Shown: positions 1 through 9,289, counted from the first letter of the stretch. The stretch is 64,000 bases of DNA from Chryseobacterium oncorhynchi (GCF_002899895.1 NZ_PPEI02000002.1:806001-870000); one strand, 5' to 3'. Program-made: numbers and translations. The notes: generated by a model from the sequence alone, not told the origin.

Positions 1-1
1 A

Positions 2-619
2 TTGCCAAGTGTTCTGGATCTTATATCCGATCATCAGACCGTTATGGATGCCGGTTCTACTAAGGCTGGGATCGTTGGTGCTGTTAAAAACCATCCGAAA
101 CGTTCAAGATTTGTAGCTTTTCACCCGATGTGGGGTACTGAAAACAATGGTCCAAAGTCTGCCATTGCTGAAAGTTTCTCAGGAAAAGCCGGAGTTATCT
201 GTAACAAGGAAGAATCTGCTGAAGATGCACTCAATGTAGTGGAAACAGTAGTTAACGCCCTTGATATGCACATGATTTACATGAATGCAGAGGATCATGA
301 TATCCATACCGCTTATATTTCCCATATTTCTCACATTACCTCCTATGCACTAGCCAATACTGTACTGGAAAAGGAACGTGAGGAAGAAACCATCTTTCAG
401 CTTGCCAGTTCAGGTTTCTCAAGTACGGTACGTCTTGCAAAATCTCATCCTGAAATGTGGGTTCCCATCTTTAAACAAAACAAAGAAAACGTATTGGATG
501 TTTTGAATGAGCATATCACCCAGCTCAGAAAATTCAAGGCTGCTCTGGAAAAAGAAAACTATGAATACCTTGAAGAGCTTATTACCAATGCAAACAGAAT
601 TAGAGGAATATTAAGATAG
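2..619 (+). CDS. tyrA: prephenate dehydrogenase, C-terminal part (partial at window edge)
   Basis: The reading frame is open at the left edge, so the N-terminal Rossmann domain lies outside the window. The visible 205 residues contain DAGSTKAGI followed by FVAFHPMWGTENNGP, which matches the HPMxGxE region of the TyrA family. The rest is alpha-helical, as expected for the dimerisation domain. The enzyme oxidatively decarboxylates prephenate to 4-hydroxyphenylpyruvate with NAD(P)+ in tyrosine synthesis, in the cytoplasm. It ends at TAG and is followed by a hairpin terminator. No fused chorismate mutase or ACT domain is visible in this part; an upstream domain cannot be judged. Confidence 0.85.
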   Translation: MPSVLDLISDHQTVMDAGSTKAGIVGAVKNHPKRSRFVAFHPMWGTENNGPKSAIAESFSGKAGVICNKEESAEDALNVVETVVNALDMHMIYMNAEDHDIHTAYISHISHITSYALANTVLEKEREEETIFQLASSGFSSTVRLAKSHPEMWVPIFKQNKENVLDVLNEHITQLRKFKAALEKENYEYLEELITNANRIRGILR

Positions 620-642
620 AAAAACGATATACCTTCAAAAAC

Positions 643-685
643 AAAAGCCACAGAAGTTTTTTAATAGTAAACTTTTGTGGCTTTT
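643..685. terminator. bidirectional terminator between tyrA and the minus-strand gene
   Basis: AAAAGCCACA ... TGTGGCTTTT forms a long imperfect stem with an AT-rich loop. A/T runs on both sides let it serve both convergent genes. Confidence 0.7.
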
Positions 686-711
686 ATGCTTAGATAAAGT
701 ATTGAATACGC

Positions 712-1380
712 TTAAAATTTCATCATCAATCCTACTCCATTTCTATCATTAAGCACATAATAATCCGGATTAAACTTTCTTACTCCTGCGGTACTGTAAT
801 GATCCATAGCATCTTTCATCTGTGAATGTCCCACCAACTTGAGTACTACTCCTGCTCCCGCACCGATAAGGCCAATAATAAGAGGGACAGAAGACCCTTT
901 TGCTTCACCGTCTTTCACTCCATTACTGTCAGCCTTAGAAAGATTCGAAAGTCCTCCAATAACAAAGGATGCTGCACCTCCTATAACTAAAACGGTCCCA
1001 ATATTATTTACCGTTCGCCCTTTCATGTATAAGGGGTCTTTTTGTTGAAGCAAATAATCTTTGATGTATCTTTTAGAGGTCAGTTTAGATATTTCCGTAC
1101 TCTTAGTTGTTTCTCCAGGGTTTTCTTCTGGTATAAGCCCAACTCCACTTTTTCCATCTTCCTGAATTCCTTTCACAGAATTATCATAAAGAAATTCTTC
1201 AGCTCCATTCTGAATATTAGTGTAAGTAACTTTTCCTTTATTGTAAATTAGATTCTTGTAGGATATCTTCTGATTATCCTGGGTAATAATGATTCCTTTT
1301 GTTGAAGATTCAGGAATGCTGATCTGTGAGTACAATGCCACTGAAGCCACAGCAAACAGCACTGTTAGAACTTTTCTCAT
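712..1380 (-). CDS. exported protein of unknown function
   Basis: 222 residues beginning with a signal peptide (MRKVLTVLFAVASVALYSQ, likely cleaved after the SQ region). After it comes a mixed region containing KGIIITQDNQKISYKNL, of a type often seen in small flavobacterial exported proteins. Near residues 125-150 and 165-182 there are two glycine- and alanine-rich hydrophobic segments (VLVIGGAASFVIGGL and LIIGLIGAGAGVVLKLVG). They could be membrane hairpin segments, so the protein may sit in an envelope membrane rather than be soluble. I do not recognise the family. The gene stands alone, convergent with tyrA. Confidence 0.6.
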   Translation of the reverse strand: MRKVLTVLFAVASVALYSQISIPESSTKGIIITQDNQKISYKNLIYNKGKVTYTNIQNGAEEFLYDNSVKGIQEDGKSGVGLIPEENPGETTKSTEISKLTSKRYIKDYLLQQKDPLYMKGRTVNNIGTVLVIGGAASFVIGGLSNLSKADSNGVKDGEAKGSSVPLIIGLIGAGAGVVLKLVGHSQMKDAMDHYSTAGVRKFNPDYYVLNDRNGVGLMMKF

Positions 1381-1552
1381 GTTATTTAGTTTTTGGCAAA
1401 AATATTCGTTTTTATAGAAAAAACAAATATTCTTTCATTTTTTCTAGGAATACAGCAGTATTCAATTCGTTTAAAGAAAATAAATTTTAATAAAATTAAA
1501 AAACATTTTAACTTTATTAAAAAAAGTATTACTTTCGTAAAAAATATAATCC

Positions 1553-1825
1553 ATGAAGTTACCCATAGTCTGCCCAAGTTGTGACCATACCTTAAACGTA
1601 AGCCAGATGAAATGCCCAAGCTGCAAAACAGAAGTAAGTGGTGATTATGAACTGCCGGTTCTCCTGAAGCTGAATCGTGAGGAGCAGGACTTTGTTCTTA
1701 ATTTTTTTCTATCCAGTGGAAGCATCAAGGAAATGGCTAAACAGGCAGGGCTCTCCTACCCAACCATGAGAAATAAAATGGATGACCTGATCACAAAGGT
1801 TGAACAATTGAAAACTAACCTGTAA
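1553..1825 (+). CDS. DUF2089-type zinc-ribbon/HTH protein
   Basis: 90 residues. An N-terminal zinc-ribbon has two CPSC pairs (CPSCDHTL at 7-14 and CPSCKTEV). It is followed by LNREEQDFVLNFFLSSGSIKEMAKQAGLSYPTMRNKMDDLI, which reads as a helix-turn-helix with GSIKEMAKQAGLSYPTMRNKMD. This layout is that of the DUF2089 family of small predicted regulators. It is the first gene of a close cluster: 10 bases separate it from the next gene. A cytoplasmic regulator of the two downstream membrane/envelope genes is a reasonable inference but is not shown by the sequence. Confidence 0.75.
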   Translation: MKLPIVCPSCDHTLNVSQMKCPSCKTEVSGDYELPVLLKLNREEQDFVLNFFLSSGSIKEMAKQAGLSYPTMRNKMDDLITKVEQLKTNL

Positions 1826-1835
1826 ACTCACTCAT

Positions 1836-2417
1836 ATGAACTGGAAATCCATCTTTAACCCGTTTGAAAAGTTTGATGAGAAATTACTCCTCCTTATCGG
1901 AATCTTCACAGTAATTATTTCTATTGGAATAGGATATTGGACAGATTCTAGCTTTACTAGTATATACAGAATCAACTATTTAGAAAATGCCTCACTCAAA
2001 ACGATAGCGTTATCTACTTTATTAAGCTTCTCATTGGCCATTATTGTTCTTTTTATTTTAGGAAAATACCTCAACAAAAAGACAAGATTCATTGATATTG
2101 TAAATACCGTTTTAATATCCCAGCTCTTTTTGATTATCTTACAGGTATCTAAAAAGATACCCTATATCCGGACAGCAGGTAAAAACATTGCTCAATATCA
2201 GTCGAATACTTCCGGTGCATTTCCCTTTCTGGATTTTATGATCTCGATTTCCACCACTATTATTGCCCTTATCATACTCATATATAGTTTTACCCTTTAT
2301 TACAACGGATTCAAAACTGCAACCAATATTAAAAAATGGCAGCATATTGTACTTTTTTGTGCGGTGTCACTAATCAGTACCCTGGTCTGCCAGATTACGA
2401 TAACTAAAATTATTTAA
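1836..2417 (+). CDS. multi-pass membrane protein, YIP1-like
   Basis: 193 residues with about five hydrophobic segments (roughly 18-36, 58-76, 88-104, 132-152, 166-188) and a short N-terminal amphipathic stretch MNWKSIFNPFEKFDEK, a layout seen in bacterial YIP1-domain proteins. No catalytic motif is visible. It lies between the DUF2089 gene (10 bases upstream) and a serine hydrolase (5 bases downstream), so the three are almost certainly one operon. In other bacteria DUF2089-type regulators often neighbour small membrane proteins; its exact role is unknown. Confidence 0.65.
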   Translation: MNWKSIFNPFEKFDEKLLLLIGIFTVIISIGIGYWTDSSFTSIYRINYLENASLKTIALSTLLSFSLAIIVLFILGKYLNKKTRFIDIVNTVLISQLFLIILQVSKKIPYIRTAGKNIAQYQSNTSGAFPFLDFMISISTTIIALIILIYSFTLYYNGFKTATNIKKWQHIVLFCAVSLISTLVCQITITKII

Positions 2418-2422
2418 ATACT

Positions 2423-4060
2423 ATGAAAATCAAATTATTACTAGTGCTGGTATTCCTGGCACATCTTTGTCACGCCCAAATTGAAGGAATCTGGAACGGA
2501 GAAGTAGACACTCAATCCATGAAACTTCCAGTTGTTCTTACAATTTCAAAAGAATCAAAAGGTTATACTTCTTCAATCATCAGCCCAAAACAAAGCCCTA
2601 AAGAAATTCCTGTAGATAAAATTGATTTCAACAATAATGAACTCACTTTTGAAATAGAGAAGATTAATGCTACCTACAAAGGGAGCTATAAAACAGACCA
2701 TTTTGAGGGAAATCTTATCCAGCATGGAAAAACCATGGCTTTAAACCTTTACAGGGATAAAAAATCTGAAAATTCTGACGTTTCTTACCTTAATGGAAAG
2801 CCTATCAGTACACAAAAGATTGACGACTTTTTAAATTATATGGTTCAAAACAACCAGGTGATTGGAAGTGTTTCCATCTTCAGAAACGGATCACAAGTCT
2901 ATCAAAAAGATTTTGGACAACAGCTTTTATCTGATGTTAACTATGATAAAAATATAGCTTATCAGATAGGCTCCATTAGCAAGCTTATCACAGCCGTAAT
3001 GCTTCTTCAGCTTGTAGAGAAAGGGAAATTAAAACTAAGCGATCCACTTTCAAAATTCTACCCTGAAATTCCTAATGCTAAAATCATTACCATCCAAACT
3101 ATGCTCAACCACACCAGCGGATTGGGAGATTACGTAGGGAAATCTATTGAAAACAATTGGCTTTTTGGAAAACCGGTAGGTGATCAGGCTATTATTAAAG
3201 TTATCAAAAAAGATGGTGTGAGCTTTAAGCCTGGAGAAAAAATGAGCTATTCCAATTCAGCTTACTTTCTTTTGAGCAGAATTTTGGAAAAAATACATAA
3301 TAAACCTTATAATGAGATTTTAAAGGAAAACATTCTTGAAAAAGTCAAAATGCCTCATACTTTTTCTGTTCTTGACACTCCAAAGAATATTTTTAAATCC
3401 TATGAACTTAAAGATAAGAAATGGGCTGAAGTTAAAGATTTCGATTTTCATAACTGCATCGGACTAGGTGATATCACTTCCACTCCTGAAGACCTGAACA
3501 TCTTTATCAATGCATTATTCAATGGTCAGTTTATACAGAAAGAGACCCTTGACATGATGATTTCCAACAAAAATGAGAAACATTTTGGCTTAGGAATCAT
3601 GAAAATGCCGTTTTACAACATTACTTTGTATGGACATGGAGGAGATACGGCAGGAAGTCATTCTACAGTAGCTTTCGAGCCGAATGATCAATTATCTTAT
3701 GCTGTTACCATCAATGGTCAGGAGTTTCCGCATAACAATTTCTATGTTGCTCTTTTGAATTTAATCTATGGCAGAGATTATCAGTATCCTGTATTGGATA
3801 GTCCTAAACTTCCGGCAGCTAATCTGGAAAAATATATCGGAGATTATACTTCAAAGGATATTGATTTGGGATTAAAGGTAACTGCTAAAAACGGGGCATT
3901 GTATGCTCAAGGCACCAACCAACCCGAGTTCCCTCTGACTTCGGTAGCAAAGGATCAGTTTACCTTTGACAAAGCTGGTTTGAAACTCACTTTCATCCCT
4001 GAAAGTAATCAGCTTAAACTTACACAGGGTGGAAAAACTTACCTATTCAGCAAAAAGTAA
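2423..4060 (+). CDS. serine hydrolase, beta-lactamase class C/PBP-like family
   Basis: 545 residues with an N-terminal signal peptide ending near HAQ (residues 1-19). A beta-rich segment of about 100 residues precedes the catalytic domain. The three class C marks are present: SxxK as SISK at 184-187 (nucleophile S184), YSN at 275-277, and HGG near residue 410. The C-terminal 100 residues form a second beta-rich domain (like DUF3471). Such exported enzymes act as D-amino-acid peptidases or esterases; they are seldom true beta-lactamases. It is the last gene of the DUF2089 operon and is followed by a terminator. The substrate cannot be read from the sequence. Confidence 0.8.
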   Translation: MKIKLLLVLVFLAHLCHAQIEGIWNGEVDTQSMKLPVVLTISKESKGYTSSIISPKQSPKEIPVDKIDFNNNELTFEIEKINATYKGSYKTDHFEGNLIQHGKTMALNLYRDKKSENSDVSYLNGKPISTQKIDDFLNYMVQNNQVIGSVSIFRNGSQVYQKDFGQQLLSDVNYDKNIAYQIGSISKLITAVMLLQLVEKGKLKLSDPLSKFYPEIPNAKIITIQTMLNHTSGLGDYVGKSIENNWLFGKPVGDQAIIKVIKKDGVSFKPGEKMSYSNSAYFLLSRILEKIHNKPYNEILKENILEKVKMPHTFSVLDTPKNIFKSYELKDKKWAEVKDFDFHNCIGLGDITSTPEDLNIFINALFNGQFIQKETLDMMISNKNEKHFGLGIMKMPFYNITLYGHGGDTAGSHSTVAFEPNDQLSYAVTINGQEFPHNNFYVALLNLIYGRDYQYPVLDSPKLPAANLEKYIGDYTSKDIDLGLKVTAKNGALYAQGTNQPEFPLTSVAKDQFTFDKAGLKLTFIPESNQLKLTQGGKTYLFSKK

Positions 4061-4138
4061 ATAAAATACATTCTAATTACGCTCCTTTGGAGAGGTGGCA
4101 AATCAAAGATTTGACCGGGTGATTTCAAAGCATAATAA

Positions 4139-4169
4139 AAAATCCTTAGATGCATGATCTAAGGATTTT
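4139..4169. terminator. terminator between serine hydrolase and sdaA
   Basis: AAAATCCTTAGAT - GCATG - ATCTAAGGATTTT is a perfect 13-bp stem with flanking A and T runs, usable by both converging genes. Confidence 0.85.
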
Positions 4170-4192
4170 TGTATTTTAAAATATTGTTTTTA

Positions 4193-5611
4193 TTAACATT
4201 CAGGAACGTTCACTGCAATAGCTAATCCTCCCTCAGAAGTTTCCTTGAAACGGTCACTCATAGACAAAGCAGTTTCCCACATTGTTTGGATAACTTCATC
4301 CAGTGTTACTTTTGCCTTGGTAGGATCACTTTCCAATGCAATATTAGCCGCTGTAATAGCTTTCATAGCTCCCATTGTATTTCTTTCAATACAAGGAATC
4401 TGGACAAGTCCCTTGATTGGGTCACAAGTTAATCCAAGATGATGTTCCATAGCGATTTCGGCTGCCATCAATACCTGTCCAACGCTTCCACCCAAAATTT
4501 CAGTAAGTCCGGCTGCTGCCATCGCTGATGAAACTCCGATTTCAGCCTGACAACCTCCCATTGCTGCTGAGATTGTTGCATTTTTTTTGAATAAGGTTCC
4601 AATTTCTCCTGCTACCAGTAGAAAACGGGCAATATCATCATCACTTATAGATTCTGTAAAGGCTTGTGAGTACATTAAAACTGCAGGAATCACTCCACTT
4701 GCACCATTAGTTGGCGCTGTAATGATTCTTCCGAAGCTTGCGTTTTCTTCATTTACTGCCAGTGCAAAACAGGCAATCCATTTATTGATATTGGTAAAGT
4801 TTTCTTCGGCATCAACAACCTGCTGAAACCATTCATCTTTATTTTTATAGATTTTCTCACCTAATAACTTTCTGTTGATTCCTGCTGCTCTTCGGGAAAC
4901 ATTTAATCCACCCGGAAGAATTCCTTCTTTATTGACACCTTTATAAATACATTCTTTAATTTGCTGCCAAATATAAAGTGCTTCCTCTCTTGTTTCTTCC
5001 TGAGTTCTCCAGCTTTCTTCATTAATTAAAATTAAATCTGAAATTTTATCAAAGCCTAATTTCTGGCAATATTTTGCAATATCAGAAGCCTTATGGCAAG
5101 GGTATAATGTACGTACGCATTGTTTTTCTATGGAGTTTTTTTCCTGACTTGCAATAAATCCTCCCCCTACAGAATAAAAATCCTGAACAAGTTCAGTACC
5201 ATCTTCAAAAACGGCCTTAAAGATCATTCCATTAGGATGAAAATCAAGGGATTTTTTCATATTTAAAATCAAGTGATGTCCATAGATAAATGGAATTTCT
5301 TTTTCACCACCCAGATTAATGGTTTGTGTATCTTTTATGTATGCTATTTTCTCATCAATTTTTGAAGTATTGATGGTCTTAAAGTCTTCTCCATTCAAAC
5401 CGAGCATTCCCGCAATATCTGTTCCGTGCCCAATTCCCGTTTTTGCAAGTGAGCCAAAAAATTCAAGAAAAACTTCTTTAACTTCAGCTATTGATCTTTC
5501 TCTTTTTATAATTCTGATGAACGCAGATGCTGCATTCCATGGTCCCATCGTGTGCGAACTGGATGGACCTATTCCTACTTTAATAATCTCAAAAACCGAT
5601 ATTGATTCCAT
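4193..5611 (-). CDS. sdaA: L-serine ammonia-lyase (L-serine dehydratase), iron-sulfur type
   Basis: 472 residues from the chosen start MESISVFEIIKVGIGPSSSHTMGP. The SSSHTMGP motif belongs to the beta domain of this family. In the alpha domain, GGCQAEIGVSS, LTCDPIKG and PCIERN provide the three conserved cysteines that hold the [4Fe-4S] cluster. The enzyme converts L-serine to pyruvate and ammonia. An upstream in-frame ATG at 5647 would add 12 residues, but a -7 promoter element (TATCTTTG, minus strand) overlaps that codon, so transcription would begin after it; I therefore prefer 5611. It is a single fused alpha-beta chain. The ammonium transporter downstream of nothing else lies just upstream on the same strand. 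Confidence 0.92.
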   Translation of the reverse strand: MESISVFEIIKVGIGPSSSHTMGPWNAASAFIRIIKRERSIAEVKEVFLEFFGSLAKTGIGHGTDIAGMLGLNGEDFKTINTSKIDEKIAYIKDTQTINLGGEKEIPFIYGHHLILNMKKSLDFHPNGMIFKAVFEDGTELVQDFYSVGGGFIASQEKNSIEKQCVRTLYPCHKASDIAKYCQKLGFDKISDLILINEESWRTQEETREEALYIWQQIKECIYKGVNKEGILPGGLNVSRRAAGINRKLLGEKIYKNKDEWFQQVVDAEENFTNINKWIACFALAVNEENASFGRIITAPTNGASGVIPAVLMYSQAFTESISDDDIARFLLVAGEIGTLFKKNATISAAMGGCQAEIGVSSAMAAAGLTEILGGSVGQVLMAAEIAMEHHLGLTCDPIKGLVQIPCIERNTMGAMKAITAANIALESDPTKAKVTLDEVIQTMWETALSMSDRFKETSEGGLAIAVNVPEC

Positions 5612-5636
5612 AAATGATTCTTCATTTTCCTCCAAG

Positions 5637-5644
5637 CAAAGATA
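5637..5644 (-). promoter_or_regulatory. -7 promoter element of sdaA
   Basis: Minus-strand TATCTTTG fits the Bacteroidetes TAnnTTTG element and sits 25 bases before the chosen ATG. No convincing -33 TTG was seen. Confidence 0.5.
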
Positions 5645-5709
5645 CATGATAAATCTTAATAAAAATCAGGTTTTAGTAGGGATTAATGATAATTTAAGAA
5701 CGGAAAAAG

Positions 5710-7053
5710 TCATTGGAGACTCTCCTCATGCTGAGAAAGATCAAGACCTCTATTTTCAGATTCCTCGGAAACCCTTAATGTAATAATAGAATCTGTAATT
5801 TTATATAAAAGCAAAGATCCAAAAAAGGTAAAAATAGAAACCAGAATGAGCGCTGCCATGTGATGAAGAAATACTTCAATACCGCCATGAAGCAGGCTTG
5901 CATTTTCACCATGGGCAAAAATAGCAGTCAGGATCATTCCCATAATTCCACCTACACCGTGACAGGCAAAAACATCCAGTGTATCATCAATCTTCTTTAA
6001 GGCTTTCCAGTTGACCATCACATTAGAAACAATGGCCGAAATAAAACCTATAAAAAGACTCTCCTGAATACTTACAAATCCACATCCGGGAGTAATGGCC
6101 ACTAACCCTACAACAGCACCGATGCATGCCCCTAACGCAGAAACACTTCTTCCGTTGATTCTATCAAAAAATATCCAGGTTATCATTGCTGAAGCAGAGG
6201 CTATCGTAGTTGTTCCAAAAGCCGTAGCTGCAGATGCTGAAGCACTTAATGCTGATCCGGCATTAAACCCAAACCAACCAAACCACAGCATCCCTGTACC
6301 CAAAAGTACATAAGGAATATTAGACGGTTCATGGTGGGGTATTTTTCTGTTTCCTACAACCAAAGCTCCCGCAAGCGCTGCAAAACCGGCACTCATATGC
6401 ACTACGGTTCCTCCTGCAAAGTCTTTTACTCCAAAATATTTGTTCAAAAGACCGTCAGGGTGCCACACCATATGGCAAAGCGGTGTATAAATGAAAAGGG
6501 AGAAAAGGACTATAAATAAAAGATAGGAAATGAAACGAACTCTTTCCGCAAAAGAACCTGTAATAATTGCCGGAGTAATCACCGCAAACTTCATCTGAAA
6601 CAGAGCAAAAAGGATAAAAGGAATAGTAGAAGCCATCATTTTGTGAGGGAAAACTCCTACTCCATTAAAGAATGGATAACTCAATGGATTCCCTATGATT
6701 CCGTAATGCTTCCCATTGATACTGGGGCCTAAAGATTCTCCAAAAGATAAAGAAAACCCTACCACTACCCATAAAATTGAGATAACTCCCAAGGCAATAA
6801 AGCTTTGCAACATCGTGGAAATTACATTTTTCTTACCCACCATTCCCCCATAGAAAAAGGAAAGGCCAGGAGTCATTAACAGAACTAGACCTGCCGCAGC
6901 AAGAATCCAGGCTACGTCTGCACCTACAATCTTATCTTCACTCAGGAATTCACCAGAACTGGTAATATCTGAAGTCGGACTCCAGAATAAACCACCAACT
7001 GCCACAAGGGCAACAATGGAGAACGAAACGATCCATTTTAATCCTATTTTCAT
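5710..7053 (-). CDS. amt: ammonium transporter, Amt family
   Basis: 447 residues. An N-terminal hydrophobic segment that may be a cleaved signal (MKIGLKWIVSFSIVALVAVGG) precedes about eleven membrane helices. Typical Amt signatures are visible: DVAWILAAAGLVLLMTPGLSFFYGGMV, then AGGTVVHMSAGFAALAGALVVG, LGTGMLWFGWFGFNAGSALSA, and FACHGVGGIMGMILTAIFA with the conserved histidine. The protein conducts ammonium across the inner membrane. The C-terminal tail ends in SEESENRGLDLSQHEESLQ. No glnK/PII gene lies directly next to it. The next gene on this strand is sdaA, which starts about 100 bases downstream with its own promoter element. Confidence 0.92.
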   Translation of the reverse strand: MKIGLKWIVSFSIVALVAVGGLFWSPTSDITSSGEFLSEDKIVGADVAWILAAAGLVLLMTPGLSFFYGGMVGKKNVISTMLQSFIALGVISILWVVVGFSLSFGESLGPSINGKHYGIIGNPLSYPFFNGVGVFPHKMMASTIPFILFALFQMKFAVITPAIITGSFAERVRFISYLLFIVLFSLFIYTPLCHMVWHPDGLLNKYFGVKDFAGGTVVHMSAGFAALAGALVVGNRKIPHHEPSNIPYVLLGTGMLWFGWFGFNAGSALSASASAATAFGTTTIASASAMITWIFFDRINGRSVSALGACIGAVVGLVAITPGCGFVSIQESLFIGFISAIVSNVMVNWKALKKIDDTLDVFACHGVGGIMGMILTAIFAHGENASLLHGGIEVFLHHMAALILVSIFTFFGSLLLYKITDSIITLRVSEESENRGLDLSQHEESLQ

Positions 7054-7161
7054 AAAATTTCATATTTAACCCTATCAAATTTAAACATAAAACCTTATAA
7101 AAATACATTTTTAACAAATCAACCCCATAAAAAACTATTCAGAAAATAATATTATCTATTT

Positions 7162-7803
7162 TTACTGAAACACTTCATTCAATATTTTAGAAACTTCTTT
7201 AGATTTGGTGGCAGGAAATAAATGAGTTCCGCCCTTAATTACATAGTCTGGTTTTGAGTAACGAACCGGAAAAACAATATCCTTATCTCCCAGTATTTGG
7301 ATCACCTTTGGATTTTCTTCAAATTTCCACTCAGAAACTTTCTCCACAGACCATTTTAAATAATAAGGATCTCTAACTTTGAAATATTGTAGAAGTTTTG
7401 GATTTTTAGGATCAAAAAGTTTTCGCACCAAGGCATATACACTGGCTGCTTTGGTATTAAATAATCCAACAGGAAGTATTCTGGGGATCTTCGTTACTTC
7501 ACCGGTTTTGATAAACTTGGATTTTTCTTTATCTGATTTGATACTTCCCAAGATAACCACTTTTTCTGCAGGTTTCAGCTGATTGATCTCCTGCACCATA
7601 ATTCCTCCAAAAGAATATCCCAGCAGACAAAACGGTTCTGAAGTATCAATTTTCTCAGCCATCCTTTCTACATAAGCATGAAAGGGCTCGTCTTTTTCAG
7701 GAATGAGCCAATCTATAAAAATCAATTCATAATTCTTGGGAAATTCTATTCTTTCCAGTACTTTAAAATCTGCTCCAAGACCGCTTACAATATAAATTTT
7801 CAT
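7162..7803 (-). CDS. small alpha/beta hydrolase
   Basis: 213 residues. The nucleophile elbow is GYSFGG near residues 62-67 (serine in GxSxG). The acid DKDIVFP and the histidine in KGGTHLFP near the C-terminus complete a plausible Ser-Asp-His triad. There is no signal peptide, so it is likely cytoplasmic. The fold starts with IYIVSGLGADFKVL, typical of the first strand and oxyanion loop. It is a lone gene and the substrate is unknown. Confidence 0.75.
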   Translation of the reverse strand: MKIYIVSGLGADFKVLERIEFPKNYELIFIDWLIPEKDEPFHAYVERMAEKIDTSEPFCLLGYSFGGIMVQEINQLKPAEKVVILGSIKSDKEKSKFIKTGEVTKIPRILPVGLFNTKAASVYALVRKLFDPKNPKLLQYFKVRDPYYLKWSVEKVSEWKFEENPKVIQILGDKDIVFPVRYSKPDYVIKGGTHLFPATKSKEVSKILNEVFQ

Positions 7804-7960
7804 AGTACTAAATTATAAAAAATACAGGAAAAGGAAATGATTTAATTCTAAAGAATTTGATCAATCCGAAAGAGCATCTCCAATAATTATTTTCTTTTGA
7901 AAAGATGACAAACTGAAAGTTTTACAGGATGATTCAAACATTATCTTACAGTTATTCAAA

Positions 7961-7995
7961 AAAAAGAGCGGATTCCTTAGAACCGCTCTTTTTTT
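7961..7995. terminator. terminator downstream of the first YceI gene
   Basis: AAAGAGCGG ... CCGCTCTTT stem with an inner TTC/GAA pairing and T runs on both sides; serves the minus-strand gene ending at 8015. Confidence 0.8.
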
Positions 7996-8014
7996 ATCAA
8001 TATTATATTTAATT

Positions 8015-8644
8015 TTATTTCTTCTTTTTCACAGGAACTCTGTTATCATTATCCAGCAGCTCTGTAGAAACTTTGAACTGAATATCCATTTCATTCTTGA
8101 TGAAATAATCTTTTAATGAAGACTGATAGAATACCTTAAAGTCTCTTCTGTTCAAAGAGAATTTAGCAGATTCAATAGATGTTGTAAACTGAGTAACATA
8201 TACATTCGCAGGGAAAGATATTGTTTTTCTCACCCCTTTAAGGGTAAGATCTCCGTATACGGTAGAATTGTACTCACTGTTTGCTAAAGGAATAATTTTA
8301 GTCAAATGGAACTTGGCTACAGGGAATTTTTTTACTTCAAAGAAGTTGGTACTTTTAAGGTCATCAGTAAGCTTGATCTGATCTTCATCAGAAACATCTC
8401 CTGCCATCATACTTCTCATATCTATTATAAACTCTCCGTCTACCAAAACGGTGTGGTCAAAGTTGAATTTTCCGCTCTTCAGTTTTACAGTTCCGGAATG
8501 TGAGGAAGCTTGGGTTTTTACAACCTTATAGCCCCACCATCTGATCTCTGATGAAGTCACCTTTGATACTTTATCAAATTTCTTTTGAGCAGAAACAAAT
8601 GATATACTTGCGCACACCATAGCAAACAATAGTAATCTTTTCAT
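8015..8644 (-). CDS. YceI family exported protein (paralogue 1)
   Basis: 209 residues with a signal peptide (MKRLLLFAMVCASISFVSAQ). It contains the YceI pattern: VTSSEIRWWGYKVVKTQASSHSGTVKLKSGK, a DMRSM segment, TNFFEVKKFPVAKFHLTKI, and GDLTLKGVRKTISFPANV. YceI proteins are periplasmic lipocalin-like beta barrels that bind isoprenoid-type lipids. It is about one third identical by eye to its neighbour at 8723-9289, so the two are tandem paralogues. It carries a basic tail (VPVKKKK) that the neighbour lacks. A terminator separates it from the neighbour and a TATTTTTG element precedes it, so it probably has its own promoter. Confidence 0.85.
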   Translation of the reverse strand: MKRLLLFAMVCASISFVSAQKKFDKVSKVTSSEIRWWGYKVVKTQASSHSGTVKLKSGKFNFDHTVLVDGEFIIDMRSMMAGDVSDEDQIKLTDDLKSTNFFEVKKFPVAKFHLTKIIPLANSEYNSTVYGDLTLKGVRKTISFPANVYVTQFTTSIESAKFSLNRRDFKVFYQSSLKDYFIKNEMDIQFKVSTELLDNDNRVPVKKKK

Positions 8645-8676
8645 TCTTTTTTATTTACAATTCAACAAAAATAAAA

Positions 8677-8701
8677 AAAAGTGTAGAACTTCTACACTTT
8701 T
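8677..8701 (-). terminator. terminator between the two YceI genes
   Basis: GTGTAG-AACTT-CTACAC with A/T flanks; on the minus strand it is followed by eight T. It ends the upstream YceI transcript. Confidence 0.8.
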
Positions 8702-8722
8702 AATAATATTTTTTTGATTAAT

Positions 8723-9289
8723 TTATTGAGCAGTTACCTTAACTAGCATATCAATATCATCTTTCACAAAAACATCCTGCATCGTAGACTTGTAAGCTAC
8801 ATCAAATTTCTGTCTGTCGAAAGAGAATTTGTTAGATACTAAACTTACTACTCCTTTGCTGTAAGAAATCTTAGCAGGGAAAGTAACCGGGCTTGTTTTT
8901 CCTTTTAAAGTAAGGGTTCCTGTTACTAAAGAATTGTAAACTTTATCGTTGTTTTTCTTTACTCCTGTAATTTTGAAAGTAGCTGTCGGGAATTTTTCAA
9001 CTTCAAAGAAGTCACCGTTCTTAAGGTGTCCGTTTAATTTTTGCTGATATTCTCCTGTAAGGTCAGTAGCATTAATAGAAGTCATATCCAATACGAAGCT
9101 TCCTCCTACAAGTTGGTTTCCTTTCATTACCATGTCTCCTGACTTTACTTTTACAGTTCCGTCGTGAGAACTTGCCTCAGATTTTGCTACTTTATATCCC
9201 CACCAGTGAACATCAGATGCAACTACTTTTTTTGACTGTCCGAAAGCTAAACCACCAGCTAAAACTGCTAATAAAAATATTTTTTTCAT
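8723..9289 (-). CDS. YceI family exported protein (paralogue 2)
   Basis: 188 residues with signal peptide MKKIFLLAVLAGGLAFGQ. Shared family features with its neighbour are VHWWGYKVAKSEASSHDGTVKVKSG, VLDMTSINATDL, NGDFFEVEKFPTATFKITG, GTLTLKGKTSPVTFPAKI and FSFDRQKFDVAYKST. This is the more typical length for the family. Role as for other YceI proteins: a periplasmic barrel with a hydrophobic pocket. It precedes paralogue 1 on the minus strand and is separated from it by a terminator. Confidence 0.85.
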   Translation of the reverse strand: MKKIFLLAVLAGGLAFGQSKKVVASDVHWWGYKVAKSEASSHDGTVKVKSGDMVMKGNQLVGGSFVLDMTSINATDLTGEYQQKLNGHLKNGDFFEVEKFPTATFKITGVKKNNDKVYNSLVTGTLTLKGKTSPVTFPAKISYSKGVVSLVSNKFSFDRQKFDVAYKSTMQDVFVKDDIDMLVKVTAQ

